Part shown: one piece after another, positions 27,172 through 36,673 of the stretch | Layout of the letters: every line of letters begins with the position of its first letter | Numbering within the stretch: the first letter of the stretch is position 1 | Source of the DNA: Bacteroides pyogenes_A | Lineage (GTDB): Bacteria > Bacteroidota > Bacteroidia > Bacteroidales > Bacteroidaceae | Assembly (NCBI RefSeq): GCF_048595595.1 | Contig: NZ_CP184347.1 | Strand: one strand, 5' to 3' | Length of the DNA stretch: 64,000 nucleotides | Notes under the pieces: generated by a model | The model's database searches: none | Told to the model about the DNA's origin: nothing | What the model saw: the letters and a program-made list of their open reading frames with translations, nothing else | Position numbers and translations under genes: made by a program

Positions 27172-29091
27172 TCATATCTCATTTACAAACACTTGCTTTC
27201 CATCTCTCATGAAAAACACCTGTTCTTCATTTCCTCGAGTGAGATTTTTTACATAAATGAGAGAATTCACAGGTATTTCGACTTCTAAGAAAGGCTGTTT
27301 AGGAATAATTTTTTTTAATGGTAGCCACCCTGTGTCTGAAAAATAATAAACAATGTATTTATCTCCTATTCTTATAAAGTTATCATCATTTCTTGGAATA
27401 CATAAAACTTCATCAATTCTTATAGGGGATTCAAAGTCAAATAAAATAGATGCGCCTTTCTTTTTCGATAAAAAATAGGTTAGGGGATTATTATCAAAAC
27501 AGTTTTCAAATTTCATATCATCATCTCCCTCATAATATGCTTCACAATACTCAATATTAGAAGGAATTACTTCTTCTCCATTACTATAAAAGTGCATCTC
27601 TCCTAACTCTAAATATTCGTTTTTATCAGCTTTATACTCAATAAATTGAAAGTTTCCTTGTGGTATAAATGAATAAATATTATAAGCTATTTTAGGGGTA
27701 TCAACTACAGAATATAAAAGAGTTTTTCTATGATAAGCATTATTATATCCTAAAAACTGAGCATTTAGAACTCTGTTCATTCTCTCCTTATTCCATTTAA
27801 ATAGAGGATATTTACGATATATTTTTTCTTTGACGAACAGACTCGTATCTGGTATGAAATAGTGTAGTTCATTGTTTATATAGGTAAAAGGATTGGATAT
27901 TATATCGTATTTCCCTTTTTCATATTTAAACAAAACGTATATACACTCATTAAAAACATTTTCAAAAAGGACTTTTCCATTTTTTGATCTTGATACAGAA
28001 ATAGGAAAAACTTGGTCCTTATTAAATGTTCCTAAAAATACAGTTTGGTTATCTTTTAATTGAACTGGAATATTTAAATCTGTCAAAAAGTATTCAGAGG
28101 TTACGTCTTTAAAGCGATGTAGCTTTAATTCTGTTGGAAGTATTGATTGATTAAAATCTGAAAACGGTTCATTTTTAATGTATGACTGTCTATAAATTTT
28201 ACATATCCTTCTTCCGTCAGTTTTCATATTTCCTCTTTCTGCTAGATATTCCGTAAAATAGATAGGAATATTTACTCCTGTCGTATCTAATATAACACAC
28301 CAGCCATGGGCATTTTGTGTTTCAGGTGAAAAGAGATACATATCTTTTTGAATGGGTATCCCCAACGCTCTCATTACATATACTGTTAAATTGCATTCAT
28401 CATTACACTTACCAATTCGATTGTCATACAAAAAAGAAGGAGATGCACTAGGAGTATTTAAGTAAGTAGGGTGATAAAATCCTTCATCTCTTAAGTATTG
28501 TGCTACGGTGTTTGCTGCGCATACAACATCGGTTCCTGTATAAACAGAATCTAATAAAAAACTATAACGATTCAGGAATAATTCTCGCCAATTTTCAAGA
28601 GGTTCATTATCTATCCTATAAGGGAGTATATATTCGCAAAAATTATCAAATGATATATATTTACTCCAAGGACGTTTTCCCCAAATCTCGAAGGCTTCAT
28701 CAATATTTTTAATTAAGAAAGAAGAGTTTACGCTTTTCGCATCAGGAAGATAATTAAAAGTATTGTTAGCATTAAGCATATCAATAGATTGTTTGTCTAA
28801 GTATCCCTGTTTTAGGTAGCGTTGCTTAATGCTATCAACCTCGTATTGATTGGGATTACTCAGAGTATAATGACCTTCCATATTTTTTATTAAATACAAG
28901 GCTGCTTTATATTTCAAGGAATCGGATTCGTTTTGTCTATAATGAGCCAGAACTTTAATCAATTCTTTTCTGTTTTCTCCCGCTATCTGTAATATATTAT
29001 TAATTTCACGTTCTTGATTACAAGACGATAAAAATAGTACAGCAATCGCCAATAATGACTTTTTAAAATATCTACGCATACTTAATTTCAT
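27172..29091 (-). CDS. Transglutaminase-like lipoprotein with discoidin-like C-terminus
   Basis: The protein has 639 residues. The lipoprotein signal ends in AIAVLFLSSC. A transglutaminase-like core lies near residues 190-290: the catalytic Cys in RIGKCNDECNLTVYVMR, the His in NAHGWCVI and an Asp in ILDTTG. The C-terminal 130 residues look like a discoidin/F5-8 beta-sandwich (DDDMKFENCFDNNPLTYF). It is the last gene of the operon that contains the radical SAM enzyme, 17 bases after the outer-membrane barrel gene. The lipid anchor puts it in the envelope, so it may cut or cross-link the peptide product or attach it to the surface. That role is inferred. Confidence 0.75.
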   Translation of the reverse strand: MKLSMRRYFKKSLLAIAVLFLSSCNQEREINNILQIAGENRKELIKVLAHYRQNESDSLKYKAALYLIKNMEGHYTLSNPNQYEVDSIKQRYLKQGYLDKQSIDMLNANNTFNYLPDAKSVNSSFLIKNIDEAFEIWGKRPWSKYISFDNFCEYILPYRIDNEPLENWRELFLNRYSFLLDSVYTGTDVVCAANTVAQYLRDEGFYHPTYLNTPSASPSFLYDNRIGKCNDECNLTVYVMRALGIPIQKDMYLFSPETQNAHGWCVILDTTGVNIPIYFTEYLAERGNMKTDGRRICKIYRQSYIKNEPFSDFNQSILPTELKLHRFKDVTSEYFLTDLNIPVQLKDNQTVFLGTFNKDQVFPISVSRSKNGKVLFENVFNECIYVLFKYEKGKYDIISNPFTYINNELHYFIPDTSLFVKEKIYRKYPLFKWNKERMNRVLNAQFLGYNNAYHRKTLLYSVVDTPKIAYNIYSFIPQGNFQFIEYKADKNEYLELGEMHFYSNGEEVIPSNIEYCEAYYEGDDDMKFENCFDNNPLTYFLSKKKGASILFDFESPIRIDEVLCIPRNDDNFIRIGDKYIVYYFSDTGWLPLKKIIPKQPFLEVEIPVNSLIYVKNLTRGNEEQVFFMRDGKQVFVNEI

Positions 29092-29107
29092 TTATAAAAC
29101 ATACTGC

Positions 29108-31399
29108 TTATTCTACTTTTAAGATACCAGTATCAATATTTGTATTTATTTGTCTTTGCTCTTTATCTACATTTTTTCCAAAATTCAAAGAATAACTAAC
29201 CTTGATATATCCGAAATTCTGATTATTACGACTATAAAGAGTGTTCTCTGATTTATAAGATGGATGGTTTACCTCATTCACTATTTTGTATTTTTTGACA
29301 AAGGGCGTATTAACACCACCTTCAATATGCCACCTGTTACGGCTCCATTGTACAGATGCTCCGTATTTGGGGGCATTATAGGTGCTGATTGGTCCCATTT
29401 CTAACTCTCGAACGGAGGATTTTACGTATATATTAAAAATAAAGTATCTCAAATAATAGTTGATATCCAGGTTAGCTTTAAGACTGTTTTGAGACACATT
29501 AACAGAACCCGTATTTACAGTTCTAATACCTGCTAATTCACCTTTTAGATGAACGCTATTCGTGAGTTTCCATGTGCCGGACAATACACCAATAATTTGC
29601 TGATATTTATCTTCACTTCCGAAACTTGCAACCATTTTGTCGCCTTCTGCAAAATAATTCATGGAATAGGCATTTTTGAAATAGTTGTAGATTGCCATAC
29701 ATTGCAGGTTGAATTTTTCTGAAAATAAACTATATATTATCCCATTATTATACAATGTCATATTTTTTAAATTAGGATTACCTCGCTTTATTTGCAAAAA
29801 GTCGATTACTTGATCTACTCTATTTAGAGTCGCAATTTGAGGAAAACTATTACCTATATTTGCTACAAGGCGAATTTGCTGTTGTCGAGATAACATGTAC
29901 ATCAAAGACATGTTTAAACGTGCAGAGTATTGTCTATTAGGGGTATCTCCTTTTAAGGCATATTGCAACAAGGAAGTTCCGGGCTGAATAGAATAATGGA
30001 GTCTTTGTCCAATTTGCTGGTTATAGCCAAGAAATAGGAGTGTCTCGCCAGACCACAATCGTTGGGATATGTCATAATCCCCGCTGTAATCTGCAATGCT
30101 TATTTTGTGGAAGTGATGAAATTGAGCCGCAAACGAATTGTTGTTTTTTAACTGAATGTTGTAATTTGCAGAAGTATTTATGTTATAAAACTTCTCTTTC
30201 GTTGTACTTTGCGAGATAAAATTTGGTTCGGAATACATTCTTTCATATTTATTGTCTGCCAAAGAACCATATAAAGATACGTTTAAGTGCTGATTGTTAG
30301 GTAGATTAAACCCGCTATACAATTCAATAGAAGGCATCCAACCCAATTGATTTCTGTTGGAATGTGAACTAATTTTTTTATTGTAATATCCGCTGTATTC
30401 CAGTTCATTATTTTGAATATTATTGGGTGATTCATTTCTGACGAATGTAACTTTGCCTGATAATGCTCTTTTTTCATTCTGATTTTGCACCATAAATTGC
30501 AGATATTGATGATTGTTGTTGGACAAAGCATCCTTAGTAATTCCGTTCCTATTTACGGTATAACCGGGGAAAATAAATGTCTCTTTCACATTAGCTTCAA
30601 TTCCGTTGTATCTCTCCATTGAGTGTCCACCAAAAACAGTATAAACGGTTTGTTTATCGGCTATTTTTGTTACAAAATTATAGTCTCCTCCCAAAAAACC
30701 AATTATTTGCTTGGCATCAAAAGCTAAATATCCTCCTGATGTTGCTTCCTTAATTACATAGTTTATGGATGCAACATCTCCTAAATAGTTACCTGTAGGG
30801 TTATCAAAATATTCAACTTTTACCACACTATTCGGATTGAGATTTTGTATTTCGCGATAATCTACTTTTCTGCCATTGATATACAAAGTAACGTTTCCTC
30901 CGATAGTTTTTACTGTTCCTTCATGTCTGTCTACCTGAATGCCGGGTATCATCAAATTATACAGTAAGTCATAACCGGTTTTAGAATGCTGTGTTATTTT
31001 TTTTTCAGGAATAATAAGAACTTTCTCCCCTGAGCGTATAATACTTTGCGCCTTGATTTCAACCTCCTTGAGTAGAATAGAACCAGGGTTTAACATTACA
31101 AGAGGTACTTCAAGTACATCTTTGGATGTATGTATGGAAAGAAGTGCAGGCTCATAACCAATGTTGGTGAAAGCCAACTTTAAATCGCGGTTTTGGGAGA
31201 CATTTTCGAATTGGAAAGCCCCCAAAGTATCTGTAGCCGTTCCTTTTACAAATGTCGAGTCCGTATCCAAGAGCCTTACAGATGTGTATGGAATAGGTGC
31301 ACCATCTTTATCTACTACACGCCCCTTAACAATGGATTGAGAATAATTATTCGTAATAAGTGCGAACAAAAGAACGATAATAAGATTCATTTTTTTCAT
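29108..31399 (-). CDS. TonB-receptor-like outer-membrane beta-barrel protein
   Basis: The protein has 763 residues and a signal peptide ending at NNYSQS. A carboxypeptidase-like regulatory domain (VKGRVVDKDGAPIPYTSV) covers residues 20-105. A plug-like region follows (TGYDLLYNLMIPGIQVDRHEG and NVTLYINGRKVDY). The rest is a beta-barrel of the OMP_b-brl_3 type. No clear TonB box was found. In this operon it could export, import or display the modified peptide. Lower GC and different codon use than the flanking chromosome suggest transfer of the whole block. Confidence 0.85.
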   Translation of the reverse strand: MKKMNLIIVLLFALITNNYSQSIVKGRVVDKDGAPIPYTSVRLLDTDSTFVKGTATDTLGAFQFENVSQNRDLKLAFTNIGYEPALLSIHTSKDVLEVPLVMLNPGSILLKEVEIKAQSIIRSGEKVLIIPEKKITQHSKTGYDLLYNLMIPGIQVDRHEGTVKTIGGNVTLYINGRKVDYREIQNLNPNSVVKVEYFDNPTGNYLGDVASINYVIKEATSGGYLAFDAKQIIGFLGGDYNFVTKIADKQTVYTVFGGHSMERYNGIEANVKETFIFPGYTVNRNGITKDALSNNNHQYLQFMVQNQNEKRALSGKVTFVRNESPNNIQNNELEYSGYYNKKISSHSNRNQLGWMPSIELYSGFNLPNNQHLNVSLYGSLADNKYERMYSEPNFISQSTTKEKFYNINTSANYNIQLKNNNSFAAQFHHFHKISIADYSGDYDISQRLWSGETLLFLGYNQQIGQRLHYSIQPGTSLLQYALKGDTPNRQYSARLNMSLMYMLSRQQQIRLVANIGNSFPQIATLNRVDQVIDFLQIKRGNPNLKNMTLYNNGIIYSLFSEKFNLQCMAIYNYFKNAYSMNYFAEGDKMVASFGSEDKYQQIIGVLSGTWKLTNSVHLKGELAGIRTVNTGSVNVSQNSLKANLDINYYLRYFIFNIYVKSSVRELEMGPISTYNAPKYGASVQWSRNRWHIEGGVNTPFVKKYKIVNEVNHPSYKSENTLYSRNNQNFGYIKVSYSLNFGKNVDKEQRQINTNIDTGILKVE

Positions 31400-31431
31400 A
31401 ACTGTAAATTATTATTTATTTTATTATTAAT

Positions 31432-33530
31432 TTAATCAAAAGGATGGATGATGCCATCTGAAAATGTACGACTCCCATACCATAATCCAAACTTAGCATT
31501 ATAACTCTGTTTCAATAGTATATCTTTTTCTTTGTTTTTTGTGTATTTGCTCAATAGTTCATACTTTTTCAAATATAACCCCGATAATATATGCTTACCT
31601 TGTGCTTCCTCAATAATACTGAGTGATAAATAAGGCTCAGATAAATTAGGTAAACGAGAGAGTGAATACTCTAATTGGCACTTAGCATTCAGAGTATCTC
31701 CTAGCAGAAATAATAATTTTCCATATTTTGCACTTTGGATTGGATCAAGTTCATTCTCTTGATATGTAAGAACAGTTTTAATATCTTTATATATAGACGA
31801 GTCTATATTCGTAATAAGCTGAAAATATGATGATTCCAATATATTTGGATTGAGTTTTATAGCATTTATCAAATAATCAATGTTAACTGTTGAGTTGTCA
31901 AGACTATACCAAAATGCAGTCAGCCAGAATAAAGATTTATGTGGATAATTCTTTATCAAGAGATCCATTATCTCTTTTGATCTTTCTATTTGTCCATCTG
32001 CATAATATATAGATGCGATGTTGTATAATAAACAAGGATCTTCTGTGTTTTTTTGTAATGCTCTAAGAAAGAAAGATTCTGATTTTTTTAGAGCAGCTCT
32101 TTCTGATTTATATTTGTATAGATACCAATATGCCAATCCTTTATTTATTAAATAAGGAGTGTCATTGTTTGCTTTTTCTATCTGATTAATGGCCTTGTTG
32201 ATGTTTCCTTTGTTCATCTCAACAATAAAGCTTTGATTATATTCTTCGTTTTTCTTATGTCTTATCAGAAAAAAAGCTATAGTTCCACTCGTTAATACTA
32301 AAAGTAGCATTAGTATGTTTTTTCGAGGTAGTTTTATAATCCACTTGTTTGTGAAAATATTTTCCTTTAATGCCAATAAAACAAATAGTAATAGTAAATG
32401 GCTTGAAGATGAAAAGACAGATGGAAATGTTAACTCCTTGGTCATAATCATCACGAAACAAAGCAATAGTATACACGCAACTTCTTTTTTAATATTACAA
32501 AAAAGGGAATGTAATACGGAGAGAAAAAGTAAAATGATTAATACGGAGCCAATAGCTCCTTGTTCTGCCACAGATTGATAAATAATACTACCCGAAAAAG
32601 AGGTAAAAGGAACATTATCATTCTCATAGAGTTGTCGATTAGCAGCTTGAGAAAAATTGTTTAGCCCAATCCCACATATTGGCTGCTTCTTATAAATATC
32701 AATAGCGACTTTTTCCATTTCTAACCGTCCTTCTAAACTGCGTTTTTGAGAGATGGTTCCATTTATCTTAAGTGTCTCCTTTATATCGTTGTTATAAGGG
32801 TAAATCGTTGGAATAAGTAAAGTAGACAATACAACAAAAAGTATATTTTTTTTATTTTATTTTTGACAATAAAAAATATAAAGGCAAATAAAAATAGAAA
32901 AATCAAACAAATATATACGCCTCTCGAAAATGTAATAATAGATAGAAAGGTCGAAAATAAAGTCCCTATAAAAAGGGAAAGATTTGTCCATTGGTTATTC
33001 TTAGTATAGTATAAAGAAAGAACTTGAATTGCAATTACATTTATTAGAAAATTAGCCCACAAATTCAACGGCATCCCTAATGGTTGCACTAAATGCTTGA
33101 AGCTTGTAATATTAAAAATATTCATATCCGAGAGCTCTCCTTTTAACTTCAAAAAAGAAGAGAAGCCGAATAACAAAAAGAACGTTGAGAATAGTGAAAT
33201 AGAAACCAGAAAAGATTTTATATCAGAGTCTTTTCTAAAAGAAAGTCTAACAATAAAGTACCAGATCGTAGCCAGATAAAAACTAATAAAGCCTACAAAT
33301 GAAGGTATATTATTGATCCCTGTAAATATGGAAATAGCTTGATATAACAACAAGAACATAATCAAAACATCTTGAATAGATAGATTGAAAGACGTACTAC
33401 TTTTGTATATGGAAACAATTAATACAATGGTACTGATCCACCCGAACAAGAATATAGGATCTGCTATTTGAAACACAAATGAAGTATATATAAATATAAA
33501 TAGCGTAATTAGTATATGTTTCAATTTCAT
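31432..33530 (-). pseudogene. O-antigen-ligase-like membrane protein with TPR tail, one-base frameshift
   Basis: Two adjoining reverse frames (33530-32781 and 32829-31432) read as a single protein of about 699 residues if one A is added to an A8 run (T8 at 32846-32853 on the + strand): VKNKIKK then NILFVVLSTLLIPTIYP. The first 330 residues are about ten membrane helices of the O-antigen ligase/Wzy type, with a large periplasmic loop (KQPICGIGLNNFSQAANRQ, a typical G-x-G-x-N-F-x-x family motif). The last 260 residues are TPR-like helices. This architecture is common in Bacteroidetes. The frameshift may reflect slippage, phase variation, decay or a sequencing error. It lies between the M50 and barrel genes, with gaps of only 13 and 32 bases. 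Confidence 0.75.
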
Positions 33531-33543
33531 TATTGATGATTCT

Positions 33544-34785
33544 TTAAATTACAGATAATGGTAATTTATTTGAAACTCTATTTCTGAATATTTGACGAAG
33601 TAAAACAACAAGATTAAATACCCCTTTCCATAAAAACCAAATCATAAACAATATTAAGATTGTTCTAGGAATAAAATATAGAAGTGTGTCGAAAGGGACA
33701 ATTCCAATAGGCATAGTATCTGAAATATATTTTATGATTATAGGTAATTCTCTTATATATGAAATAATGAATTTTGGCAGAAAATAGCAAAAAAAGAAAA
33801 TCAAAAATAAATTAACTAAGACTGTATAAAAAATCATTATATATTTTGCACTTTTATTCATAGATAATAAAAATGGCTTTTCTTGTTTTTTGCGAAGTTT
33901 TGGCTTTTGCAAACAGTAAAACATCGTTTCTATCGTTCTTTGCCTTAGATTAGGGACTCCCAATAAATCAGACATTATCCAGTATCCATCAAATTTCAGA
34001 AATGGATTCAGAACAAATAAAAAATTTATATTTGTAAGTAGAATAAAGTATTTCATTAATGTACTGCCTGTAAGAAAGTATACAATGCAAGCAATAGCAA
34101 GCAGTATGGATTGAAAGTAAATCCCGCCAAAATTCACGATTAGCCTCTCTTTACGACTTAGACTCCAAATAGCGGAAACATCTGCATAAAAAACAGGAAT
34201 ATTAATATAAACACCAAATCCAATGGAATTAGCATTGTAACCATAATACTTACATGCTGAGGCATGACCAAATTCGTGAAACAAAGAGGAAAAAAGAAAA
34301 ATAGACAAAACAACAACCAAACTATATAAATCCAAATCCCTTAAAGAGTATAAAAGCTCTTCTTGCTCAATGAAAAACCAAACATTTAACAAGAAGGATA
34401 CTGTCACGAAAAAAAATAACACTCTGGGATTAAACAAATGTTTAGAAAATTGAGCTATTTTATTTACAATATCTTTTGAGATGATTTCTATCTTAATAAG
34501 AAAAGAGCCTTTAGGCTTATTATCTTCCTTGAAAAATGGCTCAATATATTTATTAATCATATCTTCTATATCCTCAACACTATATTCCCGGTTACTCTCT
34601 AAGGAATATTGGTAAGCTGCCTCTTCAATAGAATCAGCATTTTGTAACATTTCTATGAAAATGAACAAAGACTGATTTATTTCAAAGTTTTGCCCCATAA
34701 AAGACACAATATATCTTGGATGTCGGCTTGACGTTTCAAGTGAACTAATAGTAAGTTCATTAACCATTTTATAATTGAAAGACAT
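33544..34785 (-). CDS. M50 site-2-protease-like membrane protein with PqqD-like N-terminus
   Basis: The protein has 413 residues. The N-terminal 90 residues (FEINQSLFIFIEML and YSVEDIEDMINKYIEPFF) resemble a PqqD/RiPP-recognition winged helix, which would bind a leader peptide. The remainder has about seven membrane helices. The zinc motif HEFGHA is near residue 170, and the second M50 motif LKFDGYWIMSDLLGVPNLR is near 265. Comparable M50 proteins accompany radical-SAM peptide clusters such as the Bacillus epipeptide locus and are thought to cleave or export the peptide. Position directly after the small Cys-rich peptide fits that. Confidence 0.88.
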   Translation of the reverse strand: MSFNYKMVNELTISSLETSSRHPRYIVSFMGQNFEINQSLFIFIEMLQNADSIEEAAYQYSLESNREYSVEDIEDMINKYIEPFFKEDNKPKGSFLIKIEIISKDIVNKIAQFSKHLFNPRVLFFFVTVSFLLNVWFFIEQEELLYSLRDLDLYSLVVVLSIFLFSSLFHEFGHASACKYYGYNANSIGFGVYINIPVFYADVSAIWSLSRKERLIVNFGGIYFQSILLAIACIVYFLTGSTLMKYFILLTNINFLFVLNPFLKFDGYWIMSDLLGVPNLRQRTIETMFYCLQKPKLRKKQEKPFLLSMNKSAKYIMIFYTVLVNLFLIFFFCYFLPKFIISYIRELPIIIKYISDTMPIGIVPFDTLLYFIPRTILILFMIWFLWKGVFNLVVLLRQIFRNRVSNKLPLSVI

Positions 34786-34890
34786 ACCTATCCTACATTT
34801 GATCTAATTGACAAAAGATTTAAAATTTATTGCAAAGTATAATGGTTCTAAAATTAGAACCATTATACTTAACTACAAAGTTCTCAGAGA

Positions 34891-35055
34891 TTAGTAAATT
34901 AGACAACTAAACTCTGTACAAATAGGACTACAAAAGTCATTCTCCGAGATTAGATGATCATTGACAGAGCCAAAGAATCCATTCAATAACAAAGGATCTG
35001 TTTCTAGTCTTTTTTTCGAGTTTTTGAACATAGAATTCGTCATACAAATTCTCAT
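34891..35055 (-). CDS. Candidate Cys-rich RiPP precursor peptide (disrupted leader)
   Basis: This 54-codon frame lies between the radical SAM and M50 genes. The N-terminal part reads MRICMTNSMFKNSKKRLE, the middle is TDPLLLNGFFGS, and the C-terminus is ENDFCSPICTEFSCLIY with three Cys in eleven residues, a likely modified core. ATGs at 35043 and 35031 are alternative starts. A longer ancestral leader is visible: ATG at 35107 reads MSTKKEDR, then TGA (35081-35083), then in the same frame SSKELNSLNENLYDEFYVQ and KLEK, and it joins the core frame if the A7 run (T7 at 35010-35016) loses one A, giving KLEKRLETDPLLL. The ELNSLNENLYDEF...LEKRLETDPL pattern is what a helical leader looks like. The gene may be damaged, or it may use the shorter start. 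Confidence 0.6.
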   Translation of the reverse strand: MRICMTNSMFKNSKKRLETDPLLLNGFFGSVNDHLISENDFCSPICTEFSCLIY

Positions 35056-35144
35056 TAAGCGAATTCAATTCCTTTGAACTTCACCGATCTTCTTTTTTTG
35101 TACTCATTTTGATTACAATTTTAAAAATTAACAAACTAAGTGAA

Positions 35145-36539
35145 CTATTTAATTTCCGCAACATATTGTTCGTATGCTCTATTTGCGGCAATTTTAAACA
35201 TAAGTGGATAATTGTTACATTCAGAAGACTTAAAATTTCCTCCTTTTTTCAAAGCATGAACGACACAACCTCCTTTACACAAGAACACATACTTACATCT
35301 CGAACATTTTTCCAGTTTTCCACTATTTCGAGAATGCCATTTTGATAGCATAGGACTCCACTCTATCTCATCTTTAGAATAGTTTCCAACTATTGCATCT
35401 TCTTTGCCGATAGACTCCCAGCAAGTATATATGTTGCCTTTAGGATCAAAAATATAAGTACCCACATACGCTGAACAAGGAGTTGATGTAAGAGGGATGC
35501 AACGCCTATTTTTAATTGAATTCCCTAATCTTTTAGTTAATCCCCAATCCTCAAAATTATCTTTAAAATCCATTTTTTCATTCTTTTTACAGAACTCCTC
35601 ACGTGTCATATAATGTAACTGGCGCGCAGCTTCACTTTTATTTTCTTTCTGATAATCAACAATTAAGGCAGTATAAAAACTGAAATTCTTAAACTCATAA
35701 AATCCCATTTCTGTAAAGTGTTCTTTTAATCTGTTGTAACTATCAAAGCTTTTTCCTTCTGTATTCATCCTTACAGATATATAGACTCCACGTTTTAAAG
35801 CTAATGATATGTTACTAATGATTTTGTCAAAAGTATCGTGTCCGTCTTTATGAATTCGAGTTTTATTGTGATAGGGTTTCCAACCATCTACTGTTATTTG
35901 AATTCTTTCAATTTTACCAACCCCTAATAAATCTTTATATTCTTCAAGGTCATAACCATTTGAAATTGCATAGAATGAACATCCTATTTCACAACCCTTT
36001 TTAACGATATAGTCAACAATAGCTTTGTTCTCTTTCAAGAAAGGTTCACCGCCATATAATAAAATTTTCCTATTCTGCCACTCTTTATTAATGCTCATCG
36101 AGTCAATTAAAGAATAAACTTTATCTACTTGCTCTTTTGTAAATGTTGTTTTCTCCCAACATTTTCCATGTTCTGAAATTTTCGCCTCATAGCAATAGGG
36201 GCATCTGAAATTACAATCATACGATACAACAAAACCGAAGCTTCGGTGCATTGCTTTATCTCTTTGATGAATTAAATCTCCCATTTTTTTCACGTATAAG
36301 TGTTCCTCGTCTTTAGTTTTACTCGTGATATATCCTCTTCTCAATAATGTACTCCAAGTTTTATTTGAAAACGGAAAGTTCTCTAAAGTCAGTACATTTC
36401 TATTCTCAATTAAAAATTGGGGAATAGCAGAATCAATAATATCAATGGCACCAGAATAGCCATGTATAAAAAGTTCTTTCTTGTTGTCCCTTTTTAAAGG
36501 TACATTTATCGCATAAGATGATAGACGATATGTTTCCAT
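35145..36539 (-). CDS. Radical SAM/SPASM peptide maturase
   Basis: The protein has 464 residues. The radical SAM cluster motif CNFRCPYC lies near residue 109 and the glycine-rich LLYGGEPF near 165. The C-terminal SPASM domain has the extra Cys residues in TPCSAYVGTYIFDPKG, YTCWES, CSRCKYVFLCKGGC and SSECNNY, for two more iron-sulfur clusters. SPASM enzymes of this size install thioether, carbon-carbon or epimer changes in ribosomal peptides. It is first in a reverse-strand operon, and the peptide gene lies about 90 bases downstream. The GGEP region and the N-terminal 90 residues fit a RiPP maturase. The exact chemistry cannot be read from the sequence. Confidence 0.9.
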   Translation of the reverse strand: METYRLSSYAINVPLKRDNKKELFIHGYSGAIDIIDSAIPQFLIENRNVLTLENFPFSNKTWSTLLRRGYITSKTKDEEHLYVKKMGDLIHQRDKAMHRSFGFVVSYDCNFRCPYCYEAKISEHGKCWEKTTFTKEQVDKVYSLIDSMSINKEWQNRKILLYGGEPFLKENKAIVDYIVKKGCEIGCSFYAISNGYDLEEYKDLLGVGKIERIQITVDGWKPYHNKTRIHKDGHDTFDKIISNISLALKRGVYISVRMNTEGKSFDSYNRLKEHFTEMGFYEFKNFSFYTALIVDYQKENKSEAARQLHYMTREEFCKKNEKMDFKDNFEDWGLTKRLGNSIKNRRCIPLTSTPCSAYVGTYIFDPKGNIYTCWESIGKEDAIVGNYSKDEIEWSPMLSKWHSRNSGKLEKCSRCKYVFLCKGGCVVHALKKGGNFKSSECNNYPLMFKIAANRAYEQYVAEIK

Positions 36540-36576
36540 ACTAGTTCATTGTTTATAAGTAAATTATTCTTTGATT

Positions 36577-36664
36577 CAAAATTATACTTTCGGTTTCCTG
36601 ATCGGAACGCAATCCCCAAATGGGTAATTATGCGTTGTGTATTAAAGAATTACTCAATTCGGTA
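36577..36664 (-). promoter_or_regulatory. Two palindromic operators and -7 element in front of the RiPP operon
   Basis: TCCCCAAATGGGTA (36613-36626) matches the palindrome TACCCAAATGGGTA at 13 of 14 positions, and TACTCAATTCGGTA (36651-36664) matches TACCCAATTGGGTA at 12 of 14. They begin 38 bases apart. On the reverse strand a TAATTTTG -7 element lies at 36577-36584, 28 bases inside the first site; no good -33 element was found. The 52-base block resembles 37431-37482. Confidence 0.7.
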
Positions 36665-36673
36665 ATTTATGAA

